Shown: positions 14,601 to 28,027, numbered from the stretch's first letter. The stretch is DNA of 64,000 bases from Epiperipatus broadwayi (GCA_028023455.1 JAQFVV010012498.1:2360001-2424000); one strand, 5' to 3'. Translations and numbers: made by a program. Notes: generated by a model from the letters alone, not told the origin.

Positions 14601-15430
14601 CAAGGACTGACCATAATTAGATGTATTTCCCCCTTTTTGTGAAAACCACCAATCCATTACACTTCTTTACTTGAAGCTGGGACATCAGGCATCTTGGATG
14701 TTAGACATACTGGAACTTTTCTCTGTATAGTTGCATGTTTAAGGGATCTTCTTTTTAAGAGCAGGCTATGGCTGGAAATCTCTCATTTCGATGCTGGCAG
14801 TTACATGCCAATGTGGCATGTTGTGTGGGGTTTGAGATAATTGACTTCCTACAGGAAAAATGGCAAATTTTTGGCCCCTACTCTGACATTCTAAAATTCA
14901 AATGTGTGTAGATTCTGGTGGCAACACATTTTAAACTTACAGAGTATGCTTTTGAGTGTCAAATATATAGGGTATTTATAAGATTTTGAACTCATATTAT
15001 TTTTGTCACTTGTTTACTATTTTAATTTGCAAAATTGACTTATTTAGATTTTAAACCAAGTACTTTTAATTTGACTTATCCACTTTGATTCTCTAAAGAG
15101 TCTGCAATAGTGCTGTTTCAGTAAATTTTGTTATTTACAAAGTTACATTTTTGAAAATATTATTGCGAAAACTAAGATTTAAAAACCTAGTTGACCCACT
15201 ATATTAAACAGGTGCATGGTGACATGATTCTTATCTATTAAATCCAATTTTTAAATTTTCTAAACAACATTCTGCTATATTTTTATCATGGCTATATGTG
15301 TATTTCATATACACATATGTAATTTTTAATATAAAACAAATAAAGTGACTTATTTAATAAAATAATCTATATATATATATATATATAAACTGATGATATT
15401 AAGCAGTATTTTACTCACATATATATGTGT
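11698..15430. other. Non-coding AT-rich stretch
   Basis: No gene is supportable. A 67-codon open frame at 13463-13666 is almost entirely Phe/Leu/Ile from a T-rich tract and is not convincing. The segment 14330-14900 is less AT-biased, with normal word complexity and stops in every frame. It may be an old repeat I do not recognise. Confidence 0.4.
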
Positions 15431-15510
15431 GCTGGTACATATATAACTATTTTTATGCTTATATTACTCAGAGGGTTCAAATCTAGCACAGATGGAGCTA
15501 GGGGAAAAAT
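15425..15510 (+). repeat. SINE-like fragment with B-box-like GGGTTCAAATC
   Basis: GGGTTCAAATCTAGCA at about 15470-15485 resembles a Pol III B box and matches the minus-strand sequence near 2685-2700. The surrounding ACTCACATATATATGTGTGCTGG also resembles 2540-2570. These are two diverged members of one dispersed family; tRNA origin is inferred. Confidence 0.3.
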
Positions 15511-15795
15511 ATATAAAATATATATTAAGTCAGGAATATACCATTTCAATATCTGAAGAAAGTATCATTCATGGCCATGTTAATTGATCTTGAAAGCTAT
15601 GCATTATTATTACATCTCCACTGCTCTTCATGTTTCAACATATTTTCAAACCCTTCATGAAGGTTAAGCAGAATCATTTGAACTCTAGACTTGAGAGCTC
15701 TGCATTCCTATGAGTGGTAAAACATTTCATATGTATTTGATGTTTCTTTTTTACTGATATTATTTATTTTATTTTGGGGTTATTTTCTTTAGTAG

Positions 15796-15798
<3 letters not shown>

Positions 15799-15837
<39 letters not shown>

Positions 15838-15858
15838 AAAAAAATATATCTGAAGAGC

Positions 15859-15900
<42 letters not shown>
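15799..15900. repeat. Two (TA)n tracts flanking a short fragment
   Basis: TA runs at about 15799-15831 and 15862-15900 flank a 30-bp piece (A run plus CTGAAGAGCACAA). Read backwards, that piece begins TTGTGCTCTTC, like the edge of the family A LTR that starts at 15901 on the other side of the TA run. Confidence 0.9.
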
Positions 15901-15904
<4 letters not shown>

Positions 15905-18900
15905 GCCCTTTTGTATAGGTCTCCATAAATTGTTGTATCCATCTAATTAAAAAATTTTAAATTTAAGATATATTTAGTTATATGATTTTAATTTTGTTTA
16001 TAACAATCTTTTAAAAAGTGTAATTAAAGTAATTCATGAGTATTTGATATGTAAAAATTGTGCTGATGTTTGAGAGAGACATTTCAATGGGAATGATAAT
16101 GGTATATGGTTGGGAAAACTGGCCATAAGCAATACTGCATTAATAAATTTAATAAATAAATGTTTAAAGTTAAAGTTTTAAAAGACAAGTTAAAATTAAA
16201 TGCCTATATTTATTGTTGATAAAAATTAATATTTAATAAATGAATATAAATATTTTAATTATTAGTGTTACATAATAGGAGATTAATATTTGATTTTAAT
16301 AATATCGAATTATTATTTTAAAAGCTGTTATAAGATATTATTTATTTTTAAAAATATTTATTTTTAAAGAAAAATGAATTGTTAGTTTATTTTTAGATTA
16401 TTACAAGCGTCTGTAGCTCTGTTGTAAAAAACAGATGTTAATTAAAATACGTACACACATGCTTGGGAGTATTTTAGTAAAGTTGCAAAACTATTTTAAA
16501 AATTCTGTTATAAAATTTATAAATATTATTTTGACTATCACGAGATAAAAATAAAGATAATTAATGTGAAATATTAAATCTGATTTTTAAAATATTGCTT
16601 AAAAACATAACGAATAAAAATAGACTTAATTTATTTATAAAAAATAATCTTATAAAAGTTAAACGTGAAATTAAGTAAGAAAGAATATTTTAAAAAATGT
16701 TTAATGGATTTAAATAAATGACAAAGATTAATTTAAGAATTTAATAATGTGATAAATAATAAATATTAAAAGTCATTATTTATTTTTAATTCTGTCTTGT
16801 TGGTGAAATATGTAAATAAGCTAGCAAGTCAATTGTTTAATTTACCAATCAAGTGGGAGTTTTCTTCCGGTATAAAACCAAGGTTCAATTGTTAGGAGGG
16901 GACTTGTGATTGAAATTCTAAAAGTAAAAGGTGCTATTAAAAATAGCTAAGTGATTATAGATGCTCTTAAAATCGTTTTAAAATTATAAGAGAGTAGTTT
17001 TTAAAAAAATAATTTATAAAAGTTACCGATGAATATGCAGTGTTAATTTATTGTAGTTCCCTATTAATCGTTTCCTATTAATGCTCAATTTACTATCAAA
17101 TAATCATGAGGACATCATATAAGGATAAAATGTATTGGAGACTTTATGCTGAAAATTTAACAAACGCTGGATTAACTTGGAGAGTTTCTAGATGCATAAA
17201 AATAATATGTTGGACTTTGTATAAATTTAAAAGCTAATAGTAGTTAATTTCTATAAAATAGATATTTAAAAATGAGAAATACTTCTTTATGAAGCAAGTA
17301 TTTGTAAATTCTAAATTTAAATATATATCTTGGTAAAGATATAATATATAACAGTAATTGTATAAATATTTGCCTTGTTAAGTCTTTATGGTTTAAAAGA
17401 CTAAATTCTGACAATTTTAAAAGGCAAATAAATTGGAGATTTAATAAGTAAAGAAATACTTATAAGTAAAATTATGGTATTATTAAAGTCTAAACGCTGG
17501 TCGTATAGAAGACTTTAAAAGTAATCTTACCTAAATATCTGTTACGGAATGCGCAAATCAAATAAACGTGGATATCCAAATCAAATCAATTAAAATGATT
17601 AAACAAGAACTTTATAAATTATAGACTAATTCTAAAAATAATAACTTTTAAATAATTTTTCTTTAAAAAAAGTGAACCTGGATCCATAAACTATTTTAAT
17701 TTTATTTTTGTTTTCTGATGGAACTGACTTTTATTTTTTATTTATTTTTAAAAAAAAACGTTTTCATTTATTCCATAAAAACTTTTAAAGAACACGTGAT
17801 GTACCGGAAAAGGAAGTAATGTTTAGTGAAAATTTGTGCCTAGGAAAAAGAACAATGACAACTGGATAAAAACACCGTTGGATGTTATGTAATATATTTA
17901 TTTATTGACTAACATAAATATTTAATTAAGTATTGATTTATTAAAGATAGGAAAGGTACATTTACATTTTTTTTAAATAATAACTAAGTACTAATATAAC
18001 TTTTTATTGCATAAAGTTTATTTTATAATTATACAACACGTAATATTTTAAAGAATAATTGTTGAGTGTAAATGTGAAATTATTTTGTAAAACTGGAATC
18101 CTGGAGGACATCGTGATGGACTGTACATTGAAGTATTATTTATGGTAAAAATTGTGTACTAATGATAATAATTTGATGTATTTACTATGTTTTCTTTAGA
18201 TCAACCAAATGTTATATGATTATTGTATGAATGTATTAATGTTTAAATAATATACATGCATAACAAGATTAACAATAGCAGTTTTATTTTAATATGCATA
18301 TTTTAAATTGATGACATAAATTTAGTACAACGTAATATGAGAACCTAGAAATAATTATATGATTCTTTCATGAATGAATTTCAATGTTTCTGTTCCAATA
18401 TTAGAAATCAGATTTATTATACTAGTGTAAGTTATTTATTTTTTCTTTTAAAGTTAGTAAGAAGTATATAAGGTCTATATTTTATTTTATTTTTATTAGA
18501 TGAGTTACGTTAATTTACATAGAAATTTATATTTTGATTGAAGGCTTATTGTAAATAGATGATGAGGTATAAGAGAGTTTGGATCGTTATTATTTTTGTT
18601 TAAAAATGGGTCATCTATTTTTTTTAAAAGTTAAATAAGGTTAAACTGACTTTTGTAGGTAGTAGTTTTATAAAGGAATCAGAATAATAAGTAAAGAAAA
18701 GTAATGATTTAAAATGGAAAAGAATCATAGAATTTTATTTAACATTATATTTTATAAAAGTTGAAATTATTGAATAATTTTAAAATATTATTTTTTTAAA
18801 GATACATATACGTATTGCATATTTTAATAAGACATGTAGTATGATATTATATCGGAATGAAATAATAGTGATAATCAATAATTGTTATTATACTACAAAG

Positions 18901-20194
18901 TTATATCAGTTTATACATTAATTAATATTCGAGTCATGCTGATAATAAATGTAATACAGCCTTATACATTATAATATAAATAACAGTAGGACTTATGTAA
19001 AATAGCATTTTAATTATTAAAGTTTGTTTATTTACATACATGCTACATGAATGATATCTTACATAAAATCTTTTCTTATATTAATTGTAATAAGTAATGT
19101 TTATGTAAATTAAAGTCATAAACTTAATTGAATTTTATTAATAAAACATTCTCTGAAATGTATAAATTATCTACTTATAGTTATGGAAATAATAACAGTG
19201 TAAAAATCTTGTATTATTATTTTTCTTATTTTTTTTATTTTCTTTAGTTCCATTTAAATGTAAATAGTGTAAATAAATTATTTGTTAAAGTTAATGTAAA
19301 TAAATTTGTTAAGTTGTTTAAAAGATGTGTTGAATTCATTATTTTACACCACAGCATTTGACAACAGATAATTTGAATAAACATAATATTTGCACAATAT
19401 GGATTTATTATTTTATTATATGAAAAAGAAACACAATATTTTCTTAATATAATTTATAGAAATTGATTGACATTAACATATAATATTACAATGGTCATAG
19501 AATAATTATAATGCACAGTATAAGAGTATAATACTATTTATTGCCACAAATTGTTGAATTATAAGATTTTGGTCTATTTTAAAGTTAAGCTACTATATGG
19601 AAATGAAAGACATGTATATGATTTACTTATTTTCTTAATGATTAAAAGTATAACCCAATAGATAAGATTAAGATATACCCTAAAGATTATTATTGTTAGT
19701 GATTATTATTAGAATAAGTTAGGTGTATTTAGGTTTGATATTAAATCCCTTATCATTCCTATCTACATGAATTATTATTACTTTAAGATAATTAGAAGAA
19801 CCTGAGATTATTTTAATTATATTTCCTTAACAATAGATTGAGATTTATTTATCTATTATTATTAAAGATAGTTCATTTATAAAAGTCATAAGAATGCTGT
19901 AGAATTAGTAATGAGATAATGTAGAAGTAATAGTATTCTTATGCCATTGAGACAGTGTCTTGGAAAGACATTGACTCAATGTAAATCTGATTACCAATTG
20001 TAACTTCACTTCACAGTCTCATGATTTTAATTAAATACTTATTTAATTAGTACATTATATTGAACTATATTAATCTGATAAGTTATAATATTATAAAAAT
20101 ATATTAAAGATAATTGTACATATTTTAGCCAAGTATAATGATTTTATTGAGCTAATCATATTTTAAATTATAGCATATATCGAGAAGTGAGGGT

Positions 20195-20198
<4 letters not shown>
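15901..20198 (+). mobile_element. Family A solo LTR, about 4.3 kb
   Basis: Starts TTGTGCCCTTTTGTATAGG, nearly the same as the LTR start of the minus-strand element at 39.9-50.4 kb (TTGTGCCCTTTTCTATGGG). Further matches run in the same order: AAAAAATTTTAAA near the start, ACCTGAGATTATTT near 19801, AAGTCATAAGAATGCT near 19884, and AGTATTCTTATGCCATTGAG at about 19932, with ACTCAATGTAA just after. It ends GGGTACAA against (TA)n. No gag, pol, primer binding site or second LTR is seen, so a solo LTR is the simplest reading. It is clearly older or more diverged than the 39.9 kb element. Confidence 0.72.
16845..16877 (+). promoter_or_regulatory. CCAAT box and TATA box of the family A LTR
   Basis: CCAAT at 16845-16849 and GGTATAAAACC with TATAAAA at 16871-16877, about 0.97 kb inside the LTR. 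The spacing and a surrounding GC rise fit a Pol II promoter, as expected at the U3/R boundary of an LTR. The minus-strand relative has ATAAATCCAAGTGGGG at the aligned place. Confidence 0.5.

Positions 20199-20263
<65 letters not shown>
20199..20263. repeat. (TA)n microsatellite
   Basis: About 32 TA units directly abutting the end of the family A solo LTR. Confidence 0.95.
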
Positions 20264-20266
<3 letters not shown>

Positions 20267-20650
20267 GTTAAGTAATCTGTACTTATTAAAAATGATTGAA
20301 TATATTATATTATGTAATCATTATGAAATCTTACATATATTCTAGATTTATTAGTCCAAAAATAAGTGATGCAGGCGATTTTTCGGTATATATTCTCATT
20401 TCTTAAAATAATCTTTCCCCTTCTAAAAGAGAGCTAAGTAATTAAAAGCACAAAAAAAATTTTAATCCCATCTCCCTCACCTGCTAAAGATTTTGTTTTT
20501 CCAAAATATAATTAATCATGTGTTTCAATTTGAGATTTTTACTTTTCAATTAGAAAACTATGTTTTTTTTTAATATTAACAAATAAAAAATAAATTGAAT
20601 TAATTTTGAAAATAATGTTAAAAGTGAAGTTAATTTTTATTTTTATTTGA
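20264..20650. other. AT-rich sequence with no recognisable gene
   Basis: Nothing supportable is seen between the TA tract and the dispersed repeat that follows. Confidence 0.4.
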
Positions 20651-20890
20651 AGGGACAAATATATGTACCATATAGCTATTTAAGTTACATAGCTGGAGTA
20701 AAAGACATTTTCATGTCCGAAAATTTCAGTGTCTACTTAAATATTATGTATGACGTAAGTGCTGGGTTTTGAGCTGATATTTTAGATCTAGTGTCTGAAT
20801 AGTCTAGCTCCTCACTGAGGTGTACCACAAGCTTGAAACCAATTGTTCTGGGGATAAGAATGTTCTGGATAGAGATTTTAAATATTTTCT
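20651..20890 (+). repeat. Dispersed repeat, copy 1 (unclassified)
   Basis: Shares an ordered series of words with 56283-56515: TAGCTATTTAA, ATAGCTGGA, AAGACAT, ATGTC-GAAAATTTCA, TCTACTTAA, TGCTGGG versus TTCTGGG, and TCTGGGG near the end. Both copies are on the plus strand. No terminal repeats or coding sequence is visible, so the class is unknown. Confidence 0.5.
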
Positions 20891-22790
20891 CTTACTACAC
20901 TTATCAATTAAGAGCTTGTTTGAGCTATTGGTATGCTCTCTGTATTACATTTTTGTAAATGCAAGCTTATAAAAGTAATGTCACATTATATATGACTTGC
21001 TTTATTGATTGTTATTGATTATTATATGTCACTTGGTTTATATTAACCAAGATAAGTTAAGGCCAGCTTTCATAAATCTTTTATTATAATTATATATCTA
21101 AAGTATAGACCCTCCAGTTGTTGTTTAATGTATTTCTTCTTGTGTAAGATCTGTAGGATGGACCTTCAATTAAGCAGGGTTTATTTGAATTGTTTAATTA
21201 TTTTTCAAATATTTGCATGTGATAAATCATTTGAGTTTTAATTTTGGCAAAGTAAAGTAATATATGACTACTTGCTCAGACTTATAATGTGGCCACTCAT
21301 GCTTGTTTTCATTTTTTTTATAATTTTCAGTTTTTCATAATTTCCAATTATTTATTACTCATTCCTTTTTGAATTAAATTGCACTGCTGGGTTATATATG
21401 TATATTTTGATTAATTTATATATTTTGTTCTTCAAGCAAATATTCATTTCTGCTTTGGGGAAATGATTTTCTGGGTATTTCTCTTCAAATATGATCATGC
21501 TAAAGGTGGTCATATTTCTCATGTTTTTATACATGAATGTTCTTTGCCATTATGTATATTATTATCAATGCAGACATTCATTCCTGCTTGGTAATAAGCA
21601 GTTCATTGTTGGATGTGGGAACAGACATTCATTCCTTCTCCATATGACTCTTTAATGTAATGGAATTTTTGGGTATGGCTTCACCAAGGTGAGCATATCC
21701 CTCATCTCTCTTTCAAGATTGGATAATTTCTCTGTTTTTATAATCTAGCACTATGCTTCAAATTTCCTTTACATATGTTTTAATGCCTGACTTAAAAGTA
21801 TACAGTCAGTAATAATTCTAAATATATTGTGGTCAACTATTCATGATTGTAACTTTAATATAGTTAACTATGTATTCCCAACTTAACTCTACTTGATTAT
21901 TCATTAATTAATCATTCAACCACTGTAGAATATCCACCCTGGATGTTATTAAGGGATATAAAGCTTATAATTCCTCTTTCATGTAAATTAGTGAGAATCA
22001 AGTTTTTTAGACACTAATTAAATATTTTTTTGATTATCTGCAATGAACACAATAGAATATGAAATGTAAATCTAGCCATATAAACTTTTAATTCATTGTT
22101 GTTTATTTTATTGCTACCAATAAAATTCTCCTCACACATTATCTTTTTTATTTGTGTCTTCTTTACCACAATAGATTAAGTAGTTTATAATTTTTAGAGT
22201 TTCTTGTATCTCCTTGACCTAGTGGGATATGAGTAAAAAGGGGTAGATGTACCAATTTCTGAAGCATTGTTTACATGGAAGTTATTCTGGGAGCATAGGT
22301 TATGGGGTTTGACATTGTATTGTTTGTGGTCACATTTATGATCATGTTACCCATAGTCAAGCAAGTTAGTGATTGTTGCTTGATTACAAGGCTTTATCCA
22401 ACTGGCCATACATTTCTGATCACTACATTATATGCATGTAATGTTATGTTAGTTATTAATTATATCTACAGAATCTAATGAGATTAGTTATCACAAGTCA
22501 TTAAAAATGAGGTTTTTCCCATCCTCAAATATAAAAATTTGAATATAAATAAGCTTATTTAAAAATCTGTCTCTAATTTGATTTTACTAAAAATAAGCTG
22601 ATTTTAAAATTGGATTTTAAGATATTTTTCATTTCCAATACTGTAATGCATGTTAGTTTAGTTAAAAATAGGTTTAAAGAAAGATAGCTACCCATTCTTT
22701 CATAATCATTACTGCTATGGAATGCTATTTATTCAGAGCACATAAGTGAAAGATAGTTTTCTTCCATCAAAATTATATTTAAGAACATAA
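20891..22790. other. Non-coding stretch
   Basis: No gene seen. Around 21440-21720 three loosely similar segments share ATTCATTYCTGCTT- or ATTCATTCCTTCT-like words and may be a very old tandem repeat. Confidence 0.35.
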
Positions 22791-22792
22791 AA

Positions 22793-23305
22793 ATATGTTT
22801 TATTTTATTTTAAAAAGTCACAGCCATGTAATAAAGTCAGTGTCCAATGAAAATAGTAAACTGTAAATACTTTTTGCATCTGAAAGGAACACCTTTTTAA
22901 AATGCAATCTCTTGATATTTATAAAGTGTTATAATAAACATATACAGGCTTAAGAAACTAAGTCTCACAATATTTCCTGCTTTTACTTTTATAATAGATT
23001 CTTTGACTAAGAGCTGAATATTATAAATTTATAATTCTTAACTGATGTAATTGAAGAATGTGGAAATATATGTTCTATTTTATTTAAGAAAAATCACAGT
23101 TAGATGCTATAAACAGTGACTATAATGAAAATAGTAAACTGTAACCCCTTTTCATATTTATAAGGGAAGCTCTTTTAAATGTAATCTCCTGTTATTTATA
23201 GAGAAGTGCTACAGTGAACGTATACAAGGTCAAGGAAAGAAAGTCTGACTACTTTCTCTACTTTTTTCATTATAATAGACTTCCACCAAGAGTTGAGTTC
23301 TATAT
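22793..23305 (+). repeat. Diverged tandem duplication, unit about 255 bp
   Basis: Two consecutive units (about 22793-23040 and 23053-23305) share, in order, TTTTATTTTA-TTAA, AATCACAG or GTCACAG, AATGAAAATAGTAAACTGTA, TTTTAAAATG or TTTTAAATG, CAATCTC or TAATCTC, ATATACA and TTATAATAGA. Divergence is considerable, so the duplication is old. No coding potential is seen. Confidence 0.6.
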
Positions 23306-26080
23306 ATACATATATATGTATTATATATAAGTGAAGTCCTTGCCTTCTTAGAATAGTGCAATAAAAATATTATGATGCAAATGAAGCTGCAGAGATTTAG
23401 CTGTTTGATATAGCTAGTTTACTTTAAAAATGCATGCAAGGTGAGTGAAGGTAGTTTGTTGTTCTGTTTGGATAGATGGTTATAATTTGGTAAAATTGAG
23501 ATGAGGGATGCACTGATAAAAACCAAAACAATGTATAAACATGTCTACAGTGTATCAACTATTTACTCTTCACAAGCTGTTAAAAACAGATTAAAGCCAA
23601 GCTCTACTTGCTGAAGTGTACAATGGCAAAATATCAAACTTTCAATAGATATAGAGTTTCAGATGTTTGGAGCCTTTAATTCACATGAAGGGAGAAGATT
23701 TTTTACAAAATGTATACAGAGTGAGAGGGTTAATTTAACATTTTATGCTGGAACATGATGATTATTTTGTGAAATTGAGAGTGATAAAAATGAAAAATAC
23801 TCGAGATAATATATATATATGAGTGTGTGTGTGTGTAAATGTGTATAAAAATTATTTGAAAAATTAATGAATCCAAACAACTTAGTGGCATGTTAATGAC
23901 ATAGTTCCATTCACTTGTTCAATATATATATATATATATAATTTTCTGATTTAGGTTTTTTTTATATAAGCAATAAAAAAGCGTTCTAAAGCATGATCAA
24001 AATTTAAAAATTATATATATAAATGATAAGTATTATTTGAATATTCATTACAAATTATGTTTTCATTTAATTCACCTAAAATCTTTCTTACATTTCTCTC
24101 AATATGCAATTAAAGAAACAACATAAGTGCTCTTTTAATATTAAAAACAAACCTCTTTTTGATTATCATAGCAATTAGTTTGATATAAATTAACAGAAAA
24201 TCTACATATAATTATCAATTACCAACAAGAATCTTAGAAATTCATCACAATTACATTCAATAATAATTATCATGTTTACACTATTTATCAAATGATATGA
24301 GTATTATAAAAAATTAGAAATTATTTAAGCAAAGAAGAAATTAATTATTAAATTATTTAATGAAGGTGATTAATACCTATTGCATTATTTTATTATTAAG
24401 ACTAAAGTATGATTATAAATTTAGTGGATAAAGGACACATATCATTACAGTGATATGAATATATACTTATAATTTTTGACATATTTACACCAAAAACTGC
24501 ATATCTTGATTTTTTTTGAGCTCCCATATAGCAATGGCTGTACATCAAATGTATTCATGAAATTCTAAAGAAAAAAAAACAAAGTGAATACCTCTGTTAA
24601 AGTTGCATAAGTTTCAGCTAACAACAGCAAGAGATTTAATCATCCATCATTGTATGAATTTATGGGGTTGTTACTTAAGTAAATGACATATGTAAAAATT
24701 ATAATTATGTGAAAGACCTTTATAACTGTAAAAATAATTTTGTTATACTGGGTTTACTTCTAAGCAGACACTCATTAGTAGCTAAGGAATTTAAGTTCTT
24801 ATAAGCATAATATGATTGATATATTTATTTTCAAAGTATTCCTAGATTTTGAAAGCAATGAATGTTTTATCATAACAAGTATTAAATGACAGAATAATGT
24901 TGTGCAAGATAGACCTTTGAACTGTTTTGACATTTTTACACAAAATCAGTTTAACAATTGACATAATGTTTTTACTCAGCAATAAAATATTTTTGTTTAA
25001 AAGTTTACAAATCTCATACACTTTTAATTTTACTGATTATTATGTTAAATATACATTTAATTTTGTTTAATAATAATATTAAAATATTTTTCTAAATATC
25101 TGATTCATATTTTATTTAAAATTAATATAATGAAAATATACTATAAAAGCATGACTTTCAAAATTATCACACTTTACAAATAAATATTATTGATCTTATT
25201 ATAATAAGAACGTGAATCCAATTGCAAGAAAGATTATGCTTGCCCAAAACTTCTGCCAAATTTTAGTTTATATTATTCAATCAATTTCCCAAGTCTTATC
25301 TTTTATAATTTTCTTATGAAAGGAAGTCAGTTAAGCTTTGGACTGGATGAAAAAAAATAAAACAGGGTTACTTTTTACCTATAAAATTGATTTGGATTTA
25401 CCAGCAGTAATTCAGCTCTCTTGAATCTTCAATTATTATAGATTTAAAAAATTGTTGACTAATGTCACAATTCTTATCATCTTACTATATAATATCCTTG
25501 AGAATTTTTAAATACTATAAAATACTTCTAAATAAATAAACAAATAAAAATATTAATATAAACATAAATGTCAATCGTTATTATAAAATAAAATTTTAGA
25601 TTTTATATAAAAGTTATCTTCTTAATTTTAAATAATAATAAGAAAAATAATCAAATGGATTTATTTCTAGAAGTTCATAAAAAATTGAGTGCCAGAAGAG
25701 ACAGGGCTTGGAATGATATGTTGAACTGAAGCTTCAGAATCTTCCACTTTACCAAAACATCAAACCATACATGACATATAAATAATATATAGCTTACACT
25801 ACTGAGTTTCTGATAATTTTTAAAGATCACTAACCATAAATAATTTTTTTCTTGGAATTTATTTAATACAAAACATATTTGTTAATTCAAGCACATTTGA
25901 CTTGCATAAAAGTGTAAAAGATGAACCATACACTACTATTAAACATTTAGAGCACAAATAATTACATTCTAACCATAAAAGAGCAGTTATTTTATCTTTT
26001 ATAAATATTATCATAAGTAGATTTATATGTAAAGAATAACTATTAATTTGTTTGAAAGTAATAAAACTAATAATCATTTA
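23306..26080. other. Non-coding AT-rich stretch
   Basis: Short (TA) and (TG) runs near 23812-23836 and 23921-23940. A 72-codon minus-strand frame at 25859-26077 has random-looking composition. No gene is supported. Confidence 0.4.
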
Positions 26081-26096
26081 TTATATATATATATAT

Positions 26097-26126
26097 TGTA
26101 ACGAGCACAGACGTTCGTTACATTGT
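26097..26126 (+). other. Terminal hairpin of family B copy 1
   Basis: TGTAACGA at the start pairs with TCGTTACA about 20 nt later. Copies 2 and 3 have the same arrangement (TGTAATG...CGTTACA, and TGTAACAGGCAT...ATGCCGTTACA). Confidence 0.5.
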
Positions 26127-26465
26127 TTTTTTTTATATTTATTAAACATGAAAGTAAATTAAAAAGTTCGCATTTAAAAATTTTCTTTAAGAATTAAAAA
26201 TTGAAACTAAATATCATCTTAAACTCATATATATTAAATCGCACAGATAAAAAAAAAAATTAAAATAAAACTGTATTAAAAATAGAAAAGGTATTTTAAA
26301 AACAAAAACTTAAAAAGATTTAGAGATAAAAATATATCTTTAATCTTGAAAAACACAGAAATTAATCAGAAATGGAAATGATTGTTAATTAGTTAAATGT
26401 AAACCAGCCTTGGGCATTTAAATGTAAAAACATTAGTCAGATAGGAAAACAATAGAAACAAATAG

Positions 26466-26560
26466 CCAATGAAAGAAATCCATCGGGAAATCGGACCTCA
26501 GCGAAAGGGTCATCACAACGATGACACAATGCCAAGTCAATCCTTCGAATACGTATAAAA
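26466..26560 (+). promoter_or_regulatory. CCAAT and TATA boxes of family B copy 1
   Basis: AGCCAATGAAAG at about 26464-26475 and ACGTATAAAAAG with TATAAAA at 26554-26560. Copy 2 has GACCAATGGAAG and ACTATAAAAAG with nearly the same spacing of about 85 bp, so the arrangement is conserved. Confidence 0.6.
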
Positions 26561-27065
26561 AGAAAATTTGGAAATTATTAATTAGTGATTATTGATTATT
26601 ACGATGTGAGAGATATGTGTTAGTGCGGAAGTGAAGGAGAAGGAATTGAAAAAGACGCACGATTCAATCCCTTCAGCTTTGCTAAGAAAGAAAAAGAAAT
26701 GAACTATCGTTTTTCTACATTGAGGACCAGTTAAAGCAAAAAACCTCCGGATGGATAAATAAATCGGCTAACAGAATACCAATCTTAGGATGGCGTGGGA
26801 ATTCACATTCATGGCAAGCAACGGATAAAGATGGACTGTTTTAAACTGTAAGAACTTTATAAATAATTAACATTAAATTAAAACTTTCCATATTTAAATG
26901 ATTGCAATATTATCCTATCTGACCAACTTAATTTATTAATAATGTTATTTGATGTATTTCCTTTTTTTATATATATATTTAAAATCATTTCCATTTATAT
27001 TATTTATTTTTTGTTCTTTAAGTTTTATTATGATTTTTGTTTTTCGTTAAATTAATTATATAAAT

Positions 27066-27540
27066 GTTAAACTTAAGTCGGGCGTGAATGGCTGTATGGA
27101 TTTGTAAAGTTATATTAGGGGAGGGTAATCTTAAGTTATTTGTTTCGTTGTTAAATTGGGTCAATGGATTGGATATATTGATGTAGTTAGTAGATGTAGT
27201 CAGAGATTCGCTACTGGCAGAATCATTTATATATACGCGCACTCACCCGTTTGCCTATGAAAGAAATTATAAGACGGAGAACGCAGTTCCTTTCTATGGA
27301 GTTTTTTTTTTATTGTTCTTCTCATTAGATAGATGTAATATTCCTATCTGATGAGAGTCAATGTCTTTCTTAATCTCTTTGGTGCTGCTGTATTCCATGT
27401 TACATTGAATACATCGATGTATCAGATGAATTGATGCCAGTTTGACTGCGAATTTTAGCCTAAGGTTAAATAGGGATAGAATGTTTTATTTTCAAATGCA
27501 AATTTATGTAGTCTATTCATACTCGACCCTAAATAAAAAT
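27066..27540 (+). repeat. Family B internal module 'B' (copy 1)
   Basis: Begins TTAAACTTAAGTCGGGCG and ends near TATTCATACTCGACC. The same module lies at 31893-32410 in copy 2. It contains the hairpin at 27322-27354 and a palindrome ATACATCGATGTAT near 27409. Confidence 0.65.
27322..27354 (+). ncRNA. Conserved-loop hairpin in family B copy 1
   Basis: TCATTAGATAG (27322-27332), loop ATGTAATATTC (27333-27343), CTATCTGATGA (27344-27354): 11 positions, one of them a G-T wobble. Copy 2 has the same place occupied by a different stem with a similar loop. Confidence 0.5.
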
Positions 27541-27547
27541 GCATTAA

Positions 27548-27892
27548 ATTTAAGTTGTTTATAGACACTTGCATGGATTGGTTATCGGTTAAGTATGTTT
27601 TGGGTTTTCATATTTGATCAAAATATATAGACATTTGATAAATAATGATACCTTACGGTGAGTATCTAAAATGTATTTATTCGGATGTCTTTTAAGTCAT
27701 TGGTGACAATGCAAGTATCTTATGGATAATACTATTGGGTTTCTTATATTTCCCTATGCAATTGTCAGTAATCAATAATTTTGTATTTTGATCGTTTATT
27801 TTTATTTTGAAATGTTTTTGACCGTGTAATCTATGTAACCGATCTATAGCAACATATTAAAACAAGCTTTTATAATCCCATCTGTGCGAACT
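27548..27892 (+). repeat. Family B internal module 'A' (copy 1)
   Basis: Begins TTAAATTTAAGTTG, contains CATGGATTGGTTATCGG, TATTGGGTTTCTTATATTTC and CCCTATGCAATTG, and ends CATCTGTGCGAAC. It follows module B here but precedes it in copy 2 (31608-31888). Confidence 0.65.
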
Positions 27893-28021
27893 TAATTAAA
27901 ATGTAAACTTATAATATAATAGAAATTAAAATGTAAATTAAAATCTAAGGTAAAGTTAAAAATAATGTTAAAATGTAAAACTAATACTAAAATAATTTTA
28001 AATCTTATATATATGTGCATA

Positions 28022-28027
28022 AATAAA
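28022..28027 (+). terminator. Polyadenylation signal AATAAA, family B copy 1
   Basis: GCATAAATAAACGTTT, followed by GTGTTAATTACTGGCAGTGGC. Copy 2 has GCATAAATAAATATTT at 32518-32533 followed by the same GTTAATTTCTGGCAGTGGC. Conserved position and context suggest the element's poly-A signal. Confidence 0.45.

Noticed and set aside
27018-27242. Minus-strand frame shared by family B copies 1 and 2 (31809-32072)
   Set aside because: Similarity is explained by the shared module B DNA. The frames differ by indels, and the pattern of change shows no protein constraint by eye.
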